A stretch of 64,000 bases of DNA from Zanthoxylum bungeanum. Lineage: Eukaryota > Streptophyta > Magnoliopsida > Sapindales > Rutaceae. The position numbers and the translations under genes were made by a program. The stretch is taken from contig SKCR01029078.1 in the NCBI GenBank assembly GCA_019454045.1, forward strand, positions 1 to 64,000, given 5' to 3'. Positions 46,672 through 58,236 of the stretch are shown here, piece by piece (the first letter of the stretch is position 1; each line of letters begins with the position of its first letter). Under the pieces are notes generated by a model that was not told the origin of the DNA, did not search any database, and saw nothing but the letters and a program-made list of their open reading frames with translations.

Positions 46672-47640
46672 TGAGGGAAAGAACCCATAGTTACCCTAAA
46701 TGGTGTCTCTACTCCCAAGGATAAACTTAACTGGCCCCAAGAGGAGTTTGAAGAGAGTAATAGGAATAGTAAAACTATTAATGTCATACATGCTGCCATT
46801 TGTTCCTTAGATTTAAAGACATCTCCATGTGTGAGATTGCCAATGATATTTGGGACATCCTTGCAACTGTTCATAAGGGCACATTGTCTGTCAAGAATAA
46901 CAAACTTCAAAAGCTAGCTATTAGGTTTGAAGTCGCTGGTATGAATGAGGATGAAACCTTCGACGAATTCTATGTTGAAATTAACGATATTGTTAATTCC
47001 AGTTTTAACCTAGGTGAAACTATTCCTGTGAATCGAGTTGTTAGGAAAATCTTTAGGTCCTTACTTGATAGATTCTCGCCCAAGATTACTACTATAGAAG
47101 AGAGCAAAGATATATTTTCACTTGAAATTAGAGGATCTTGTAGGTAACATTCCGGTTTAGGAGAGTAAACTTTCTGGTTTTAGAAGGTCTTAAAAAATAG
47201 TTATGAAAACTATGAAAATGGAAACTTGTGATTCATCTGATGATGATAAAGATATTTCACTCTCATAGGCTGACATGGGTATATGTATGAAATGATTCAA
47301 AAAGTTTCTCAATCCCAAGAAAAGTGATCGTGACACTGATAAGAGAATGGTTGAGAAGCCTAGGGAGAATAACAGTCATCTTAGGACTGGTAGAAAATAG
47401 ACTAGAAATGAGAGGGAAAAGAATCCCCGAGTCATTAAATGTCACGAGGGTCAAAGTTTTGGACATATTCGATCTGAATTCCTTATTTACATAAGTCTAG
47501 GTGGAAGAAGGTGATGATTGTGTCTTTGTGTGATGATGAAGAATATGATGATTTTGGATCGAAAAGAAAATTTACTTATATGGCGTTTAGTAGTGATGTG
47601 AGCATTCATGAGGAGTCTAATATAGTCGATGAACCTAATG
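46672..47640 (+). pseudogene. SIRE-like gag, 3' part with zinc knuckle
   Basis: Gag resumes after the GAGTA duplication: VTLNGVSTPKDKLNWPQEEF (near 46690), then IANDIWDILATVHKGTLSVK near 46840 and FDEFYVEINDIVNSSFNLGE near 46960. A frame change occurs near 46800. The zinc knuckle near 47435-47480 reads IKCHEGQSFGHIRSEF. Two of the expected cysteines are replaced (Gly and Phe), so metal binding should be lost. An acidic tail (SLCDDEEYDDFGSKRK) follows. Several stops, including one near 47399, make this a pseudogene. Confidence 0.85.
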
Positions 47641-47985
47641 CCAAATCATAGTGACTCTGACCATAGTGAATCTGATTATGAGGATGACCTCTAGAGAGCC
47701 TACATCGAACGATGCTTGAGAAGAGTCCGATTGTTGTTACAGACCTTAAAGAGAGAAACAAGAGCTTAGAAAGAAGAATTAAGTCATTGGAAAAAGAACT
47801 TGAACATACTCAATCACAGCTGTCTGCATTCTCACTCGACCTAAGTGCTTCATGCTCAAAAGAACAACAATAAGACTAAGAACACATCCCCTTAAGATGA
47901 GTCCATCACATTAGCTCAATGGGTTTCAGTCTTAGCCTATCAGACCAAACTCATCAGTGAGAAATTATTTATGCTGACTAGGAAC
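47641..47985 (+). pseudogene. SIRE-like gag-protease linker, decayed
   Basis: Acidic and coiled-coil-like fragments (SDSDHSESDYEDD near 47655) lie in shifting frames with stops. This is linker sequence between gag and protease, with no intact domain. Confidence 0.6.
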
Positions 47986-47989
47986 TCTA

Positions 47990-48114
47990 TATCAAATAAA
48001 CATCCTAGGCAAGTTTGGCTTATGAGAGAAGTGTGTTATGTGGCACACATAGCTCTCAAAGCCAAAGATAACCAGATGTGGTATTTTGATCATGGATGTT
48101 CCAACACATATGTG
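47990..48114 (+). pseudogene. SIRE-like protease active-site region, cut by a hAT element
   Basis: The frame reads VAHIALKAKDNQMWYFDHGC then SNT and is cut at 48114. The active-site triplet is Asp-His-Gly where Copia proteases have Asp-Ser/Thr-Gly. Coding sequence resumes at 48766 after the hAT element with GDKAMFVSLEKNMIGSITFE. Confidence 0.8.
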
Positions 48115-48758
48115 TACACTTGACAATGGGTCGAGCCGAGCCGGGTTTTGGCCAAGCCCCAGCCCTAACTCATAAAATATATTAAAGTTTAGGTCCTCAA
48201 AAACCCTGTCCATTTATGAAAAGGCCGAATTGGGCCTAGCCCGCTTGATATGCAGCCGAACTGGGGCCAAGCCCGACCCTAATTTTTTTAAAAAATATTA
48301 ATTAAATAATAGTATTTTTTTTTAAAAAAAATGACATAATCTCCTTATAAAGTGAATTTTTCAAAAATTTACACCATATAATACATCATAAGTTCTAAAT
48401 GTTAAAAAACTACTAAAAGAGTAACAAGTAATACTAATACAACTTAAACAAGCTCAAAAATTATTAATAAACCATAAAATACCAGTGCATTAAACAATAA
48501 TAACATTAAATATGTCTAAACTATAAACATATAATTCTACAACCACACTCCATATTATAATAAACAAGTAAAATGAATTAATCTAACAAGGAATTTTTTT
48601 TAATTATATGTAATAACTAACTGGGTCAAGGATTTTATTTTAAAAGCCTTGACCCTGTCCAATAATTAAAAGGCCTAATAATTTAAGGCCCTAGCCCCAA
48701 TCCTTTTATTAAGGTTCAGGCTAAAACCATACGGACCCGGGCCTAATTGTCAAGCCTA
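48115..48758. mobile_element. Non-autonomous hAT element, 644 bp
   Basis: The ends are TACACTTGACAAT (left) and TAGGCTTGACAAT (right, read inward). Flanking 8-bp repeats are CATATGTG (48107-48114) and CATGTGTG (48759-48766), with one mismatch. Subterminal stretches are rich in GGCC and GCCC (AAGCCCCAGCCCTAA, GGCCTAGCCC). The interior is AT-rich with no coding capacity. It interrupts the SIRE-like protease frame, which continues on both sides. Confidence 0.85.
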
Positions 48759-49697
48759 CATGTGTGGAGATAAAGCTATGTTTGTTTCTCTTGAAAAGAA
48801 CATGATTGGGAGCATTACTTTCGAGGATGGGGGAGAAGCACCTATCATAGGAAAATATAGAATTGCAGTGCCAGAACTACATATTCTTGATGATGTGCTT
48901 TATTTTGAAGGGCTTATAACCGATCTTATGAGCATCGGTCACTTTGTGATACTAGCTTAGAAGTTCACTTTGAGAAGAAGATGTGTTATGTTTACAATGC
49001 TCAAGGTGACTGTGTGGTTAAAGATCATAGGACGAGTAATAATTGCTATAGGATTTCAGTCGGTCAGACCACAATGTGTAATATTGTTATTATATATGAG
49101 ATAGATCTTTGGCATCAAAGGTTAGGACATATAAACTATCATGACATATCTAGAATGTCCAGAAAAATCTCATTATTGGTCTCCATAATTTAGGTAAGAG
49201 AGATAAATATATGTGTGGACCGTGTCAGTTAGGTAAGAAAACTAGAGCAAAACATACCCGCTCCACTCACATTATCACCAATAGGCCCTTAGAACTCCTA
49301 CATATGGACCTTATGGGACCATTAATGACTGAAAGTTTAGGGGGCAACAAGTACATTCTAATGGTTGTTGACGATTTCTCTAGATACATATGGGTAGATC
49401 TTCATAGGAAAAAGATTGAAGATGCAGAACTCATTCAAGTCTTTTGCAAAAGACTTGTGACAGAGAATGACTTAACCATTGCTATGATAAGAACTAACCA
49501 TGGACATGAGTTTCAGAACTCTAGTCTAAGGTCATTCTTTACCAAAAAAAGGATAAAACATGAGTTCTCTTCTCCTATCACTCATCAGTAGAATGGAGTA
49601 GTTGAGAGGAAGAACATATTCATTCAAGAAATGGCTCATGTTATGATTCACAGCAAAGGAAATTCCTTACATTTCTTAGAAACTGTATACACAACTT
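48759..49697 (+). pseudogene. SIRE-like protease tail and integrase, cut by a solo LTR
   Basis: The protease tail (YRIAVPELHILDDVLYFEGL) is followed by the pre-integrase zinc region (YEIDLWHQRLGHINYHDIS near 49110; MCGPCQLGKK at 49211). The integrase core starts LELLHMDLMGPL near 49300 with the first catalytic Asp. The second is replaced, reading IRTNHGHEFQN (Asn for Asp) near 49490. A TAG precedes NGVVERKN near 49590, which holds the catalytic Glu. Frames change near 48960 and 49195. Coding is cut at 49697 and resumes at 54905. Confidence 0.88.
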
Positions 49698-50727
49698 TGT
49701 TGGGGCAGATGTGAAACCCACAGGGTAGGATCGGTGTCCCGCACAGAAGAAGTGGGTATAACCCATGGATATCTAGCATAAGTATATTTTAAAATATTTT
49801 ATTTAAAACTATATTTTATTTGGAGACCGTAGGAAAAAACGGGGACCCAAATGGAGTTTGGAAACTTCAGAATGGAGAAAATGAAGTTTCAGTATGTATC
49901 AGCTCTGAGTGTTGTGACGCGGGACCTTGGGCATCGAGATGCTCCAAAGTGTGAGAGCAACTACGAGAGATGAACATCTTGGCATCACGATGCAGAAGGC
50001 TGATTGTCGTAAAATGCCTAGGTCTGATGCTCGACGTCGTGATGTTGGAGGGGTAGATTCGCGACGCTGCCCTAGGCAGAACTCATTCAAGTCTTGTGCA
50101 AAAGACTTATGACAGAGAATGACTTAACCATTGCTATGATAAGAACTAACCATGTACATGAGTTCCAGAACTCTAGTATAAGGTAATTCTTTACCAAAAA
50201 AAGGATAAAATATGAGTTCTCTTCTCCTATCACTCATCAGTAGAATGGAGTAGTTGAGAGGAATAACATATTCATTCAAGAAATGGCTCGTGTTATGATT
50301 CACAACAAAGGAAATTCCTTACATTTTTAAGAAACTGCATACACAACTTTGTTGGGGCAGATGTGGGACCCATAGGGTATGATCGGTGTCCCGCACAACA
50401 GAAGTGGGTATAACCCATGGATATCTAGCATGGGTGTATTTTAAAATATTTTATGTAAAACTATATTTCGTTTGGAGTCCGTAGGAAAAAATGAGGACCC
50501 AAATGGAGTTTGGAAACTTCGGAATGGAGAAAATGAAGTTTCAGTATGTATCAACTTTGAGCGTCGTGACGCGGAACCTTAGGCATCAAGATGCTCCAAA
50601 GTGCGAGAGAAACTGCGAGAGATGAACGTCTTGGCGTCATGACGCGGAATGATGAGCATCGTAAAACGCCTATGTCTGATGCTCGGCGTCATGATGTTGG
50701 AGGGGTAGAGTCACGACGCTGCCCTAA
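49424..50727. repeat. Tandem duplication of 652 bp spanning the integrase/LTR junction
   Basis: Unit 1 is 49424-50075 and unit 2 is 50076-50727. Each holds the last 274 bp of the integrase fragment followed by the first 378 bp of the solo LTR (TGTTGGGGCAGATG at 49698 and 50350). The duplication therefore followed the LTR insertion. The copies have diverged at many single bases. Confidence 0.93.
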
Positions 50728-53700
50728 GTAGTGAGCAATTTCAACTTCAAACCAATACTAAACACTTTCAATTTTCTCCTAATACTTCAAATATGCCTCA
50801 AATCTAATTTTAGCATCATAACCACCATCAACACATGTTATACAACTAACATATATGAATTCTAAAAACATATATGCATTTGTTTGAATCTAACACAAAC
50901 CAATTTAGAATCCCACTATAAAATGTCTCATGAACAATTCTAATTCACCCAAAAGTAGTCAAGTGGTTCTATAATGGTAGTCATAACTCTAAGCTTTAAT
51001 CTAGAGTTCCAAATTTTTATTAATTATTTCATGTCCAACATGAACATCTTTGACCTAATTAACAAAAATTTGGAACTTTAAGCTATATACAATTCATTAG
51101 CCTTATTTCATTAGCTAACACAATTCATTAGCCTAATTAACATCAACATGAACATCTTCCGAAGCATCCTAACACAATTCATTAGCCTTATTTCAACTTT
51201 AAGCTATATAATCATGCATCCAATACATAATTCATCACTATATGTCTCACTAATGAAGAACATAGCTTAGGAGAATATCAAACATTACCTAGTAAGCTTG
51301 ATATAAAGATTCAATCTTCTTCTCCTTGTTGAAATGGTTGGAGAACTTCCCAGGTTTGCAAGCTTGACTCCAAGATCCAATCTTGATTCCAATGTTAGCA
51401 AGCTTCATTCCAAGATCCAATCTTGAATTATCCTAGATGAAATGTTGTAGAGACCTCATAAACACTTATCTAACTTATGTTAATTTCTCTACTAATTGCT
51501 TTTATTTAACTTTCTCAAGCTTAATTAAAACTTTCATAAAGCTTGCTATTTATAGCAAAACTTAGGCAATTTTAATTAATAAAAGTTCTAATCAATTTTT
51601 ATGTGGGCTTAATCTAATTTGTCCAAATATGTATAATTAGGTGTGACTAATCACATTTGTCTACCACTTTGATTTATTTCAATTAAATCAAGACAACTTA
51701 ATTAATGGATTAGTTACATGTCTTCCACTATGATTTATTCCAATTAAATCAAGCCAAAACTACCTATAATTACATACTTACAATTACCATAATATCCTCA
51801 AATGGTAGAGATAATTATAAAATTACGACAAAGGCCTTGTATAAATATTTAATTAATCCAATTAGGTCAAAGTAAATAATCAATGTTATCCAATAACACT
51901 TGATTATCTTAGTTGATAATTATAATATCGAATATTATCTTTTACCAAAATTAATGGGCTACCCAAGTTCTCAATGTTGGACAATTATGACCCATAGCGT
52001 CACTATTTGTAAAAGACATTGTGTTTTTGTACAAATTAATTATGTAGCAATGGAAATTGCCTTTTATCATTTCCTAATTAGATTACTTAAATGTGTGAAT
52101 GATGAAAGTCCTTATGATTAGTTCCGGATTGATAAGATATGAGACAGTATCAATCCATAAAGGTTTAATAATTAAATATCCCTAATCGTAGTATTATCGA
52201 GACTGGACATCGATAACGCGGAATAGACTAGTATTGCATTTGTGCGTGTTATGGAAGCGTAACAACATAATTCTCATGTATTTAAGTATTGGGATCTTAT
52301 GCAAGTGTGATAGGAGGTTGTGTTTTACCGATGGTACGGAAAAAAGCTTCGCTCTGGATAACCCCGTGGAATCCCATTGGTAGTATGACTATGTGTCTAT
52401 GGGAATCCGCATCAGGGTAGGTGTATTTGGTATTAACCTGAGACTTGCATCGCTAGTACTTGCGACAATCAATACGCTTTGGTTTTGGTCGTCCAGGACT
52501 TTAATAGGTTCTGTGTATGCCTCTTATGGGTTTATTGAGAATCGTAGTGTATTGAATGTGATGTCAAGACAGAAGTATCACTTCGGTCATATGGAGATGA
52601 TGATCACGCAGGGGGATACATAACTCGTTCTCTAAGGGTTGCAACCATCGGGATAATATGACTAGGTCTTGATTATCTGATAATAAAGAGACTAGTTACT
52701 AGTGATCCGATATATGCTTCGTACGAGGCAAACACTATTCCAGCCCCAGGCCTTGCATGTGACATCCGATACTAGATCGCAATACGTAATACTACGTATA
52801 CTATGCCTGATATAGATCGTATATTCCATTAAGAATATTTCTGGAGAATTGGGTAGGCATGACGATTTGCTAGAAGCCAATCTTGTCTTGTAAATCGGTA
52901 AAAACGTAGTACTTGGTACGTACGTGTTCGGATAGTCCGACGACCAGATTTACTGCCAACATATCCAAGGATCTCTTGGGTCGCTTCCCGAAGATTCACC
53001 GATAACGTATGATTCGAGCTTAATTAATATGGGATTAATTACAGAGAGACTTTATCTGGGATAAAGTACTATTTGAAGAGAGAGAAAGATTAATTTGGAA
53101 TTAATCGAGAAAATAATATATTTGATATATTAAACGAAATTAGATTTCGACGCGGAATTAAAATTAAATTTTAATTCGGGCAAACGAGTTAATTTAGAAT
53201 TAATTCGTTAGCGACGTGAATAGTAATTTTGCTAAGCATAATTATTTATTAATTCGATTTATTTAATTACGTCGCAACGGAAGTTCGTTAATTCGGAATT
53301 AGCGAACCCGAGCCCAGGAGTGTTGCGGGCCCACTCACATTTGGAATCGAGTGGGGCCCACATGTCACATCATATGTCACTCCACTTGTCACCTTAAGTT
53401 GCTTTTGGTTGATGGGTTTAGGTGAAGTTGTTGATGACTTCTTTTACACTCCAAAGTCATGCCTTGAATGACTTTTACCAAACCAATATTTGGTATATCA
53501 ATTAATTGTTTTTTTGAAAACAATTACACAAGTCTTCACTCTCTTCTCAATGACCGAAAATTGAAGCAATTTTCTTCTCCCCCCTTGTTCTTCACTTGGC
53601 CGAAAGTTTGCAAGAACAAGATAAAAAATTGTGGTAATTTTTAAGTGCTAGCACACACATCAAATGAATCATATCAAGGTGTTAGGGAAACCAACTTGAG

Positions 53701-54899
53701 AGCTTGGAATCCACACAAAGCTTGGAGCTTGATCATCTTCTTCCTTGGACCACCTTGGCCGAACCTAGTTGGAAAATTTTATTTTTTGACGCATCCTAAA
53801 TTCGATCAATGTAAGTGTGTTTCCGCCACTCTTCTTTGATTATTCATTCACATTTCTATGCTTATTTTGATCTTGGGACTAAACCTAGAAACCCAAACAC
53901 TCAATGAGTACACTTCATATTGTGACTCTCTAAGTTGAGACACGTTCGTCATATAAGCCTAGCTAATATATACGCAATTTGGCCACCTCCGAATTCACGA
54001 AGAACACAAACGATCTTTCTGAACTATACAAGTCGAGGTCATCACATATATTTAACAATCCCCCCGTCGTAGGCCATCCGAGTTGTTCTTAGGAAACATA
54101 GAATACACCATCAAGTTTTTGAGGCGTACATCTCATGTCGACATTTCCATGATTCTTTACAACTAATGAGATTCACCCTAGGTGATCAACTTTGGCCAAA
54201 GTCTTAAGAATCATGAATTACTCACATGGATATCTAAACCCATTATCGTACATATACGGGCCGACGGATCCTATCTAGATTTTCACTTGATTAACGAGTG
54301 CATCGGTCCACACCCAACGAACATCTAAAGACCAGACCATGAAAAGTTTCAGACATACACGGCATCAAAGTGTAGAGGATCTCACACAAAATCAATGTTA
54401 TCCTATAGTCAAAGGATCACATATGCTACTCGACTCGAAGAGATTTCTATTGACGGTGGTGTGTACTTCCAACTATTACGAATCATCTGTGAGTCATTTA
54501 GTATTCGGTCCAATCAATGCCCACACATCTATACGAGATTCCAAAGCTCATGGTACATCGGGTTAAACCATTGGAACTCCAATTCCAATATACGATATGT
54601 GCTAGTCTTCTAGGTTATAGAAATTCGACCGTATTCCAAAACCAACGACTAGGAATATTTACTTTAAGAATAATTTATAATTGTAATACTTATCCCAATG
54701 TCGGACCACCTAGTGTCCAGTATTACTACAAGACTATTCTAAGATCGATGTCATTCTTAGTATATTTATACATCAATCTAATATGCATAATGACAATACC
54801 ATTAATAAGGTATGAAATGAAAATATAGTTATTTTATTAATAAATAATAAAATATACAATACATTATTCAAATTGGCGCTCCAAGCATCAACTCCAACA
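49698..54899 (-). repeat. Solo LTR related to the nested Copia element, enlarged by duplication and insertion
   Basis: It has TGTTGGGG...CTCCAACA ends and AACTT duplications at 49693-49697 and 54900-54904. No internal domain is present, so it is a solo LTR left by LTR-LTR recombination. Removing the 652-bp duplication and the nested solo LTR gives about 2.6 kb, close to the 2.5-kb LTRs at 37528 and 44660. A scrambled local repeat of CAATTCATTAGCC lies at about 51085-51190. Confidence 0.88.
51975..53899 (+). repeat. Solo LTR, family C, nested in the preceding solo LTR
   Basis: 1925 bp with ends TGTTGGACAATTATG...AACCCAAACA, flanked by CTCAA at 51970-51974 and 53900-53904. It interrupts the conserved block CCCAAGTGCTCAACGAG of the host LTR. 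No coding domain, primer site or second LTR is present. Plus orientation is assumed from the T-rich, promoter-like layout and is not proven. Confidence 0.85.
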
Positions 54900-54904
54900 A
54901 ACTT

Positions 54905-55380
54905 GGCACATTGCAAATAAGGTATTTCTTATACCCGAAACTGAAAAAAATAAATATGAATTATGGAAGAGTAAGAAACCTACAGTCAAGTACTTTAGGG
55001 TCTTTGGTAGCACTTTCTACATTCTGAGAGATAAGGAGAATCTAACTAAAATTGAGAGCGATAAAGGCATTTTTCTAGGATACTCTCAGAATAGTAGAGC
55101 CTATATAGTATACAATAAACGTATCGTTACAGTAATTGAGACAATAAATGTGACAGTGGATGACTTGAGCAGTGGACTAAGTGTTAAGTGGGAGTCTATC
55201 CTCATTGTTGAGAGTGACGGAGAATCTGACAATGTAGGTAAACCGAGTAAATCTGTTAAATCTAACAATCCTGATGCTACATCCCCCTCTAAGGTTAATA
55301 AGCTTCATGAGCATGTTCCTTCGTCCCATGTTAAGTTAAATCACCCAAAAGATAACATTCTTGGTGATGTCATATAAGGA
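54905..55380 (+). pseudogene. SIRE-like integrase C-terminal and linker region
   Basis: The integrase tail resumes after AACTT with IANKVFLIPETEKNKYELWK, then YFRVFGSTFYILRDKENL and GIFLGYSQNSRAYIVYNKRI, the usual SIRE integrase C-terminal phrases. A small deletion lies near the junction. The frame continues to 55377 through an acidic, Ser/Asn-rich linker. Confidence 0.85.
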
Positions 55381-56243
55381 CTGAAACTACGTGGAAGGTT
55401 AGTTAATCAATTATCTTTTGTTTGCTACGTGCCTCAGATTGAGCCTATGAAAGTTGAAGAGGTTCTTTTGAATGAGTGTTGGGTGAATGCAATACATAAA
55501 GAATTAAATTAGTTCACCTATAATAATGTGTGGTATCATGTACCTAGACCTAAGAACATGAATATGATTCGAACCAAGTTGATTTTCGAGAACAAGTCTG
55601 ATGAATATGGTACCATCACTTGAAACAAGGTTAGGCTAGTCGCCCAAGGGTATACCCAAGTAGAAATGATAGACTTTGATGTGATATTTGCTCTGGTTTC
55701 TAGGTTGGAATCCATTCACATTCTATTGGTTGTAGCATATAGTATGAGGTTTAAACTTTATCAATTGGATGTCAGAAGTGTCTTATTGAATGGAATTCTT
55801 CAAGATGAAGTTTATGTGAAATAATCCAAAGGCTTTATGGATATTGATCACCATGACTATGTCCATAGATTGAAGAAAGCCTTGTATAGTCTCAAACAAG
55901 CTCTTAGAGATTGGTATGATAGATTCACCACCTATCTTCTTGACCATGGCTACTCTCGAGGGGGAGTTAACAGAACTATGTTTATCAAAAAGGTCAATTC
56001 ATCATTATTGCTCATATGTATATTAATGACATCGTCTTCGGTTCGCCTCTTGACTCACTTGCTCATGGGTTTACAGATGCAATGATACGAGAATTTGAGA
56101 TGAGCATGGCAGGTTAACTCACTTTCTTTCTTGGGCTACAAGTTAAACAACTTGGAAATGAGACATTTATCTCCCAATCCAAGTACTCTGGGAATCGTGT
56201 CAAGAGGTTCGGGTTAGAAAGTAAGTAGCATACTAGAACTCCT
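55381..56243 (+). pseudogene. SIRE-like reverse transcriptase
   Basis: RT phrases are VNAIHKELN, NKVRLVAQGYTQVEMIDFDV, FKLYQLDVRSVLLNGILQDE and RLKKALYSLKQALRDWYDRF (55865 onward). The catalytic box reads YINDIVFG near 56020, so the first Asp of the Asp-Asp pair is Asn. In-frame stops occur near 55510, 55621 and 55822 and there are frame changes near 55990 and 56115. This RT cannot be functional. Confidence 0.88.
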
Positions 56244-56808
56244 ATGAGTACTAGTTTGAAGCTTATGAGTAACCCAACGGGAACCAGTGTGGACCACACA
56301 TTGTACAAGAGTATGATCGATAGCTTGTTGTATTTAACAGCAAGCAGACTTGATATTGCCTATAGTATAGGTGTATGTGCACGATTTCTGACAGATCCTA
56401 ATGAGTCCCACTTGAGTGCTGTCAAACGTACAATTCGATAAGTTCATAGTAATATAGAGTATGGCCTAATATATTCTAAGAGCTCTAATATAGTTCTTGA
56501 TGGATACATGGATGATGATTGGGCTGGTTGCGTAGAAGACAGAAAGAGCACCACTGGAGGATGCTTCTACATTGGTACCAATCTCGTCGCATGGATGAGC
56601 AAGAAGCAGAATATCATATATTTATCCATGGATGAAGCAGAAAAATGGTTGCTGGTAGCTGTTGCACTCAATTATTTTTGGATGAAGCAAATGTTGAGTG
56701 ATTATGGGATAACTCAAGATACTATAATTGTATTTTGTGATAACTCTAATGCCATCAGCATATCAAAAAATCTAATTCAACATTCTCGAACCAAACATAT
56801 TGACATTC
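56244..56808 (+). pseudogene. SIRE-like RT tail and RNase H, cut by a solo LTR
   Basis: The RT tail (DHTLYKSMIDSLLYLTASRL) leads into RNase H: GYMDDDWAGCVEDRKSTTGG, then IIYLSMDEAEKWLLVAVALN and VFCDNSNAISISKN. A stop lies near 56439. The final His-containing block starts HSRTKHIDI and is cut at 56808. It resumes at 59576. Confidence 0.88.
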
Positions 56809-57394
56809 TGTGGGAACACAGCTACCTGGGCGACGCGTGCTGTCCTAGGCTCGCGGCCTAGTCGGGAGTATGGAGTAGCCACGATGGACTAAACCGGAGA
56901 GTAATGGAGTCGCCACCCGGTGTGAACCGGGAAAATGAGATTTAAGGCCGCACTCACCCCTCGCAAGGGAAAACCTCAAACCGTTGGGTTCGGAATGGTC
57001 CCTTACTTATGTCACTTGTAATAAAAGGATTTATGTAATAATTTAACCAGGCTTAAATAACATTTATTTCCAAAAATATCATGCTTCTAAATTCATATGC
57101 ATACATCAACAAGTTCATCACAACATGCAACATCACATGGCAATCTCATGAACATATTTCAATCCTATGATATGGAAAACTAAGAACAACCTAATCATGC
57201 TTGAATACTATCTCATGAACCTATTAACCAAATAACATGCTAACAGCCTAATCATGCTTGAATACAATCCCAAGAACACATAGAATGGATAAATGCAGGA
57301 ATACAAATAATACGGTTGGCTATATAACACAAGAAAGATCAACCAAGAGGCAATTATGCATGAATATGATAAGACAGACTCAGTTCAGTGTGTG

Positions 57395-57715
57395 CGCGTT
57401 CGTGTAGCATTTGTAAACGCGTTCGAACGGTAAACAGAAGGTTCGCGTTCGTATGGCGTTTGATAACGCGTTCGAACGGAAATGAAACAGAATGCTCGCG
57501 TTCGTATGGCGTTTGATGACGCGTTCGAACGGAAATGAAACAGAATGCTCGCGTTCGTATGGCGTTTGATAACGCGTTCGAACGGAAATGAAACAGAATG
57601 CTCACGTTCGTATGGCGTTCGTGAACGAGTTCGAACGGAAATGAGACCTGATGCATGATAAGGCAAAATGCATGCGCGTTCGAGTTGCGTTCGTAAACGC
57701 GTTCGAATGGGAACA
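57395..57715. repeat. Minisatellite, 53-bp unit, about six copies, with CGTTCGAACG core
   Basis: GTTCGAAC occurs at 57421, 57470, 57523, 57576 and 57629 (TTCGAATGG near 57702), with spacing mainly 53. Units also hold TCGCGTTCGTATGGCGTTTG and GAAATGAAACAGAATGC. The array keeps several minus frames open and yields repetitive Arg/Phe-rich peptides, which I do not call as genes. Confidence 0.93.
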
Positions 57716-58128
57716 GACCTGATGCATGAAATGGGACGCAATACATAAACAACAAAATAAAGGGGCGCGGCGAAGTACTGCCGTAAATGTGGCCTTTTGG
57801 GGGCTCTTGATCTCTCAAAGAGAGGACCTTTAGACCAACATACTAAGCCCATGCGCGTCACATCACATCATGCATACAAACATAAAGACAATCATATTCA
57901 ACTAAGTATGTCCGATTGAACGTGTCTTGCATCCAACCGAACACACATCAACCGGCGCGGCAAAGCATCGTGGTAAAGGGCTTTAACCCCTCCCCATAGG
58001 GGATCTTTCATTCCACTTACTAAGCCCATGCGCTCGATTGAACCATGCATAAATAAGCAACATGCAGAATTTAGGTGACGAAAAATAAATAAATGAAAGC
58101 AACACAAAACAAGAGAAGGTGCCGTTTA

Positions 58129-58236
58129 CTCAAGTGGTATGTGGAGTTGTATCCCAAGTACAGACCGCACTACCGTCCATTCGGATTCGGCTACGGAATT
58201 TACGTCTGGGTTTCCATCCTATATACCACAAGAGAC
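58129..58236 (+). repeat. Dispersed short repeat, copy 2
   Basis: TGGTATGTGGAGTTGTATCC to ATATACCACAAGA. Related to 14597-14706 and 59862-59957. Confidence 0.6.

Noticed and set aside
57354..57861. Two minus-strand frames of about 155 codons rich in Arg, Phe and Ser
   Set aside because: They read the 53-bp minisatellite of a solo LTR in two frames. No start context or domain supports a gene.
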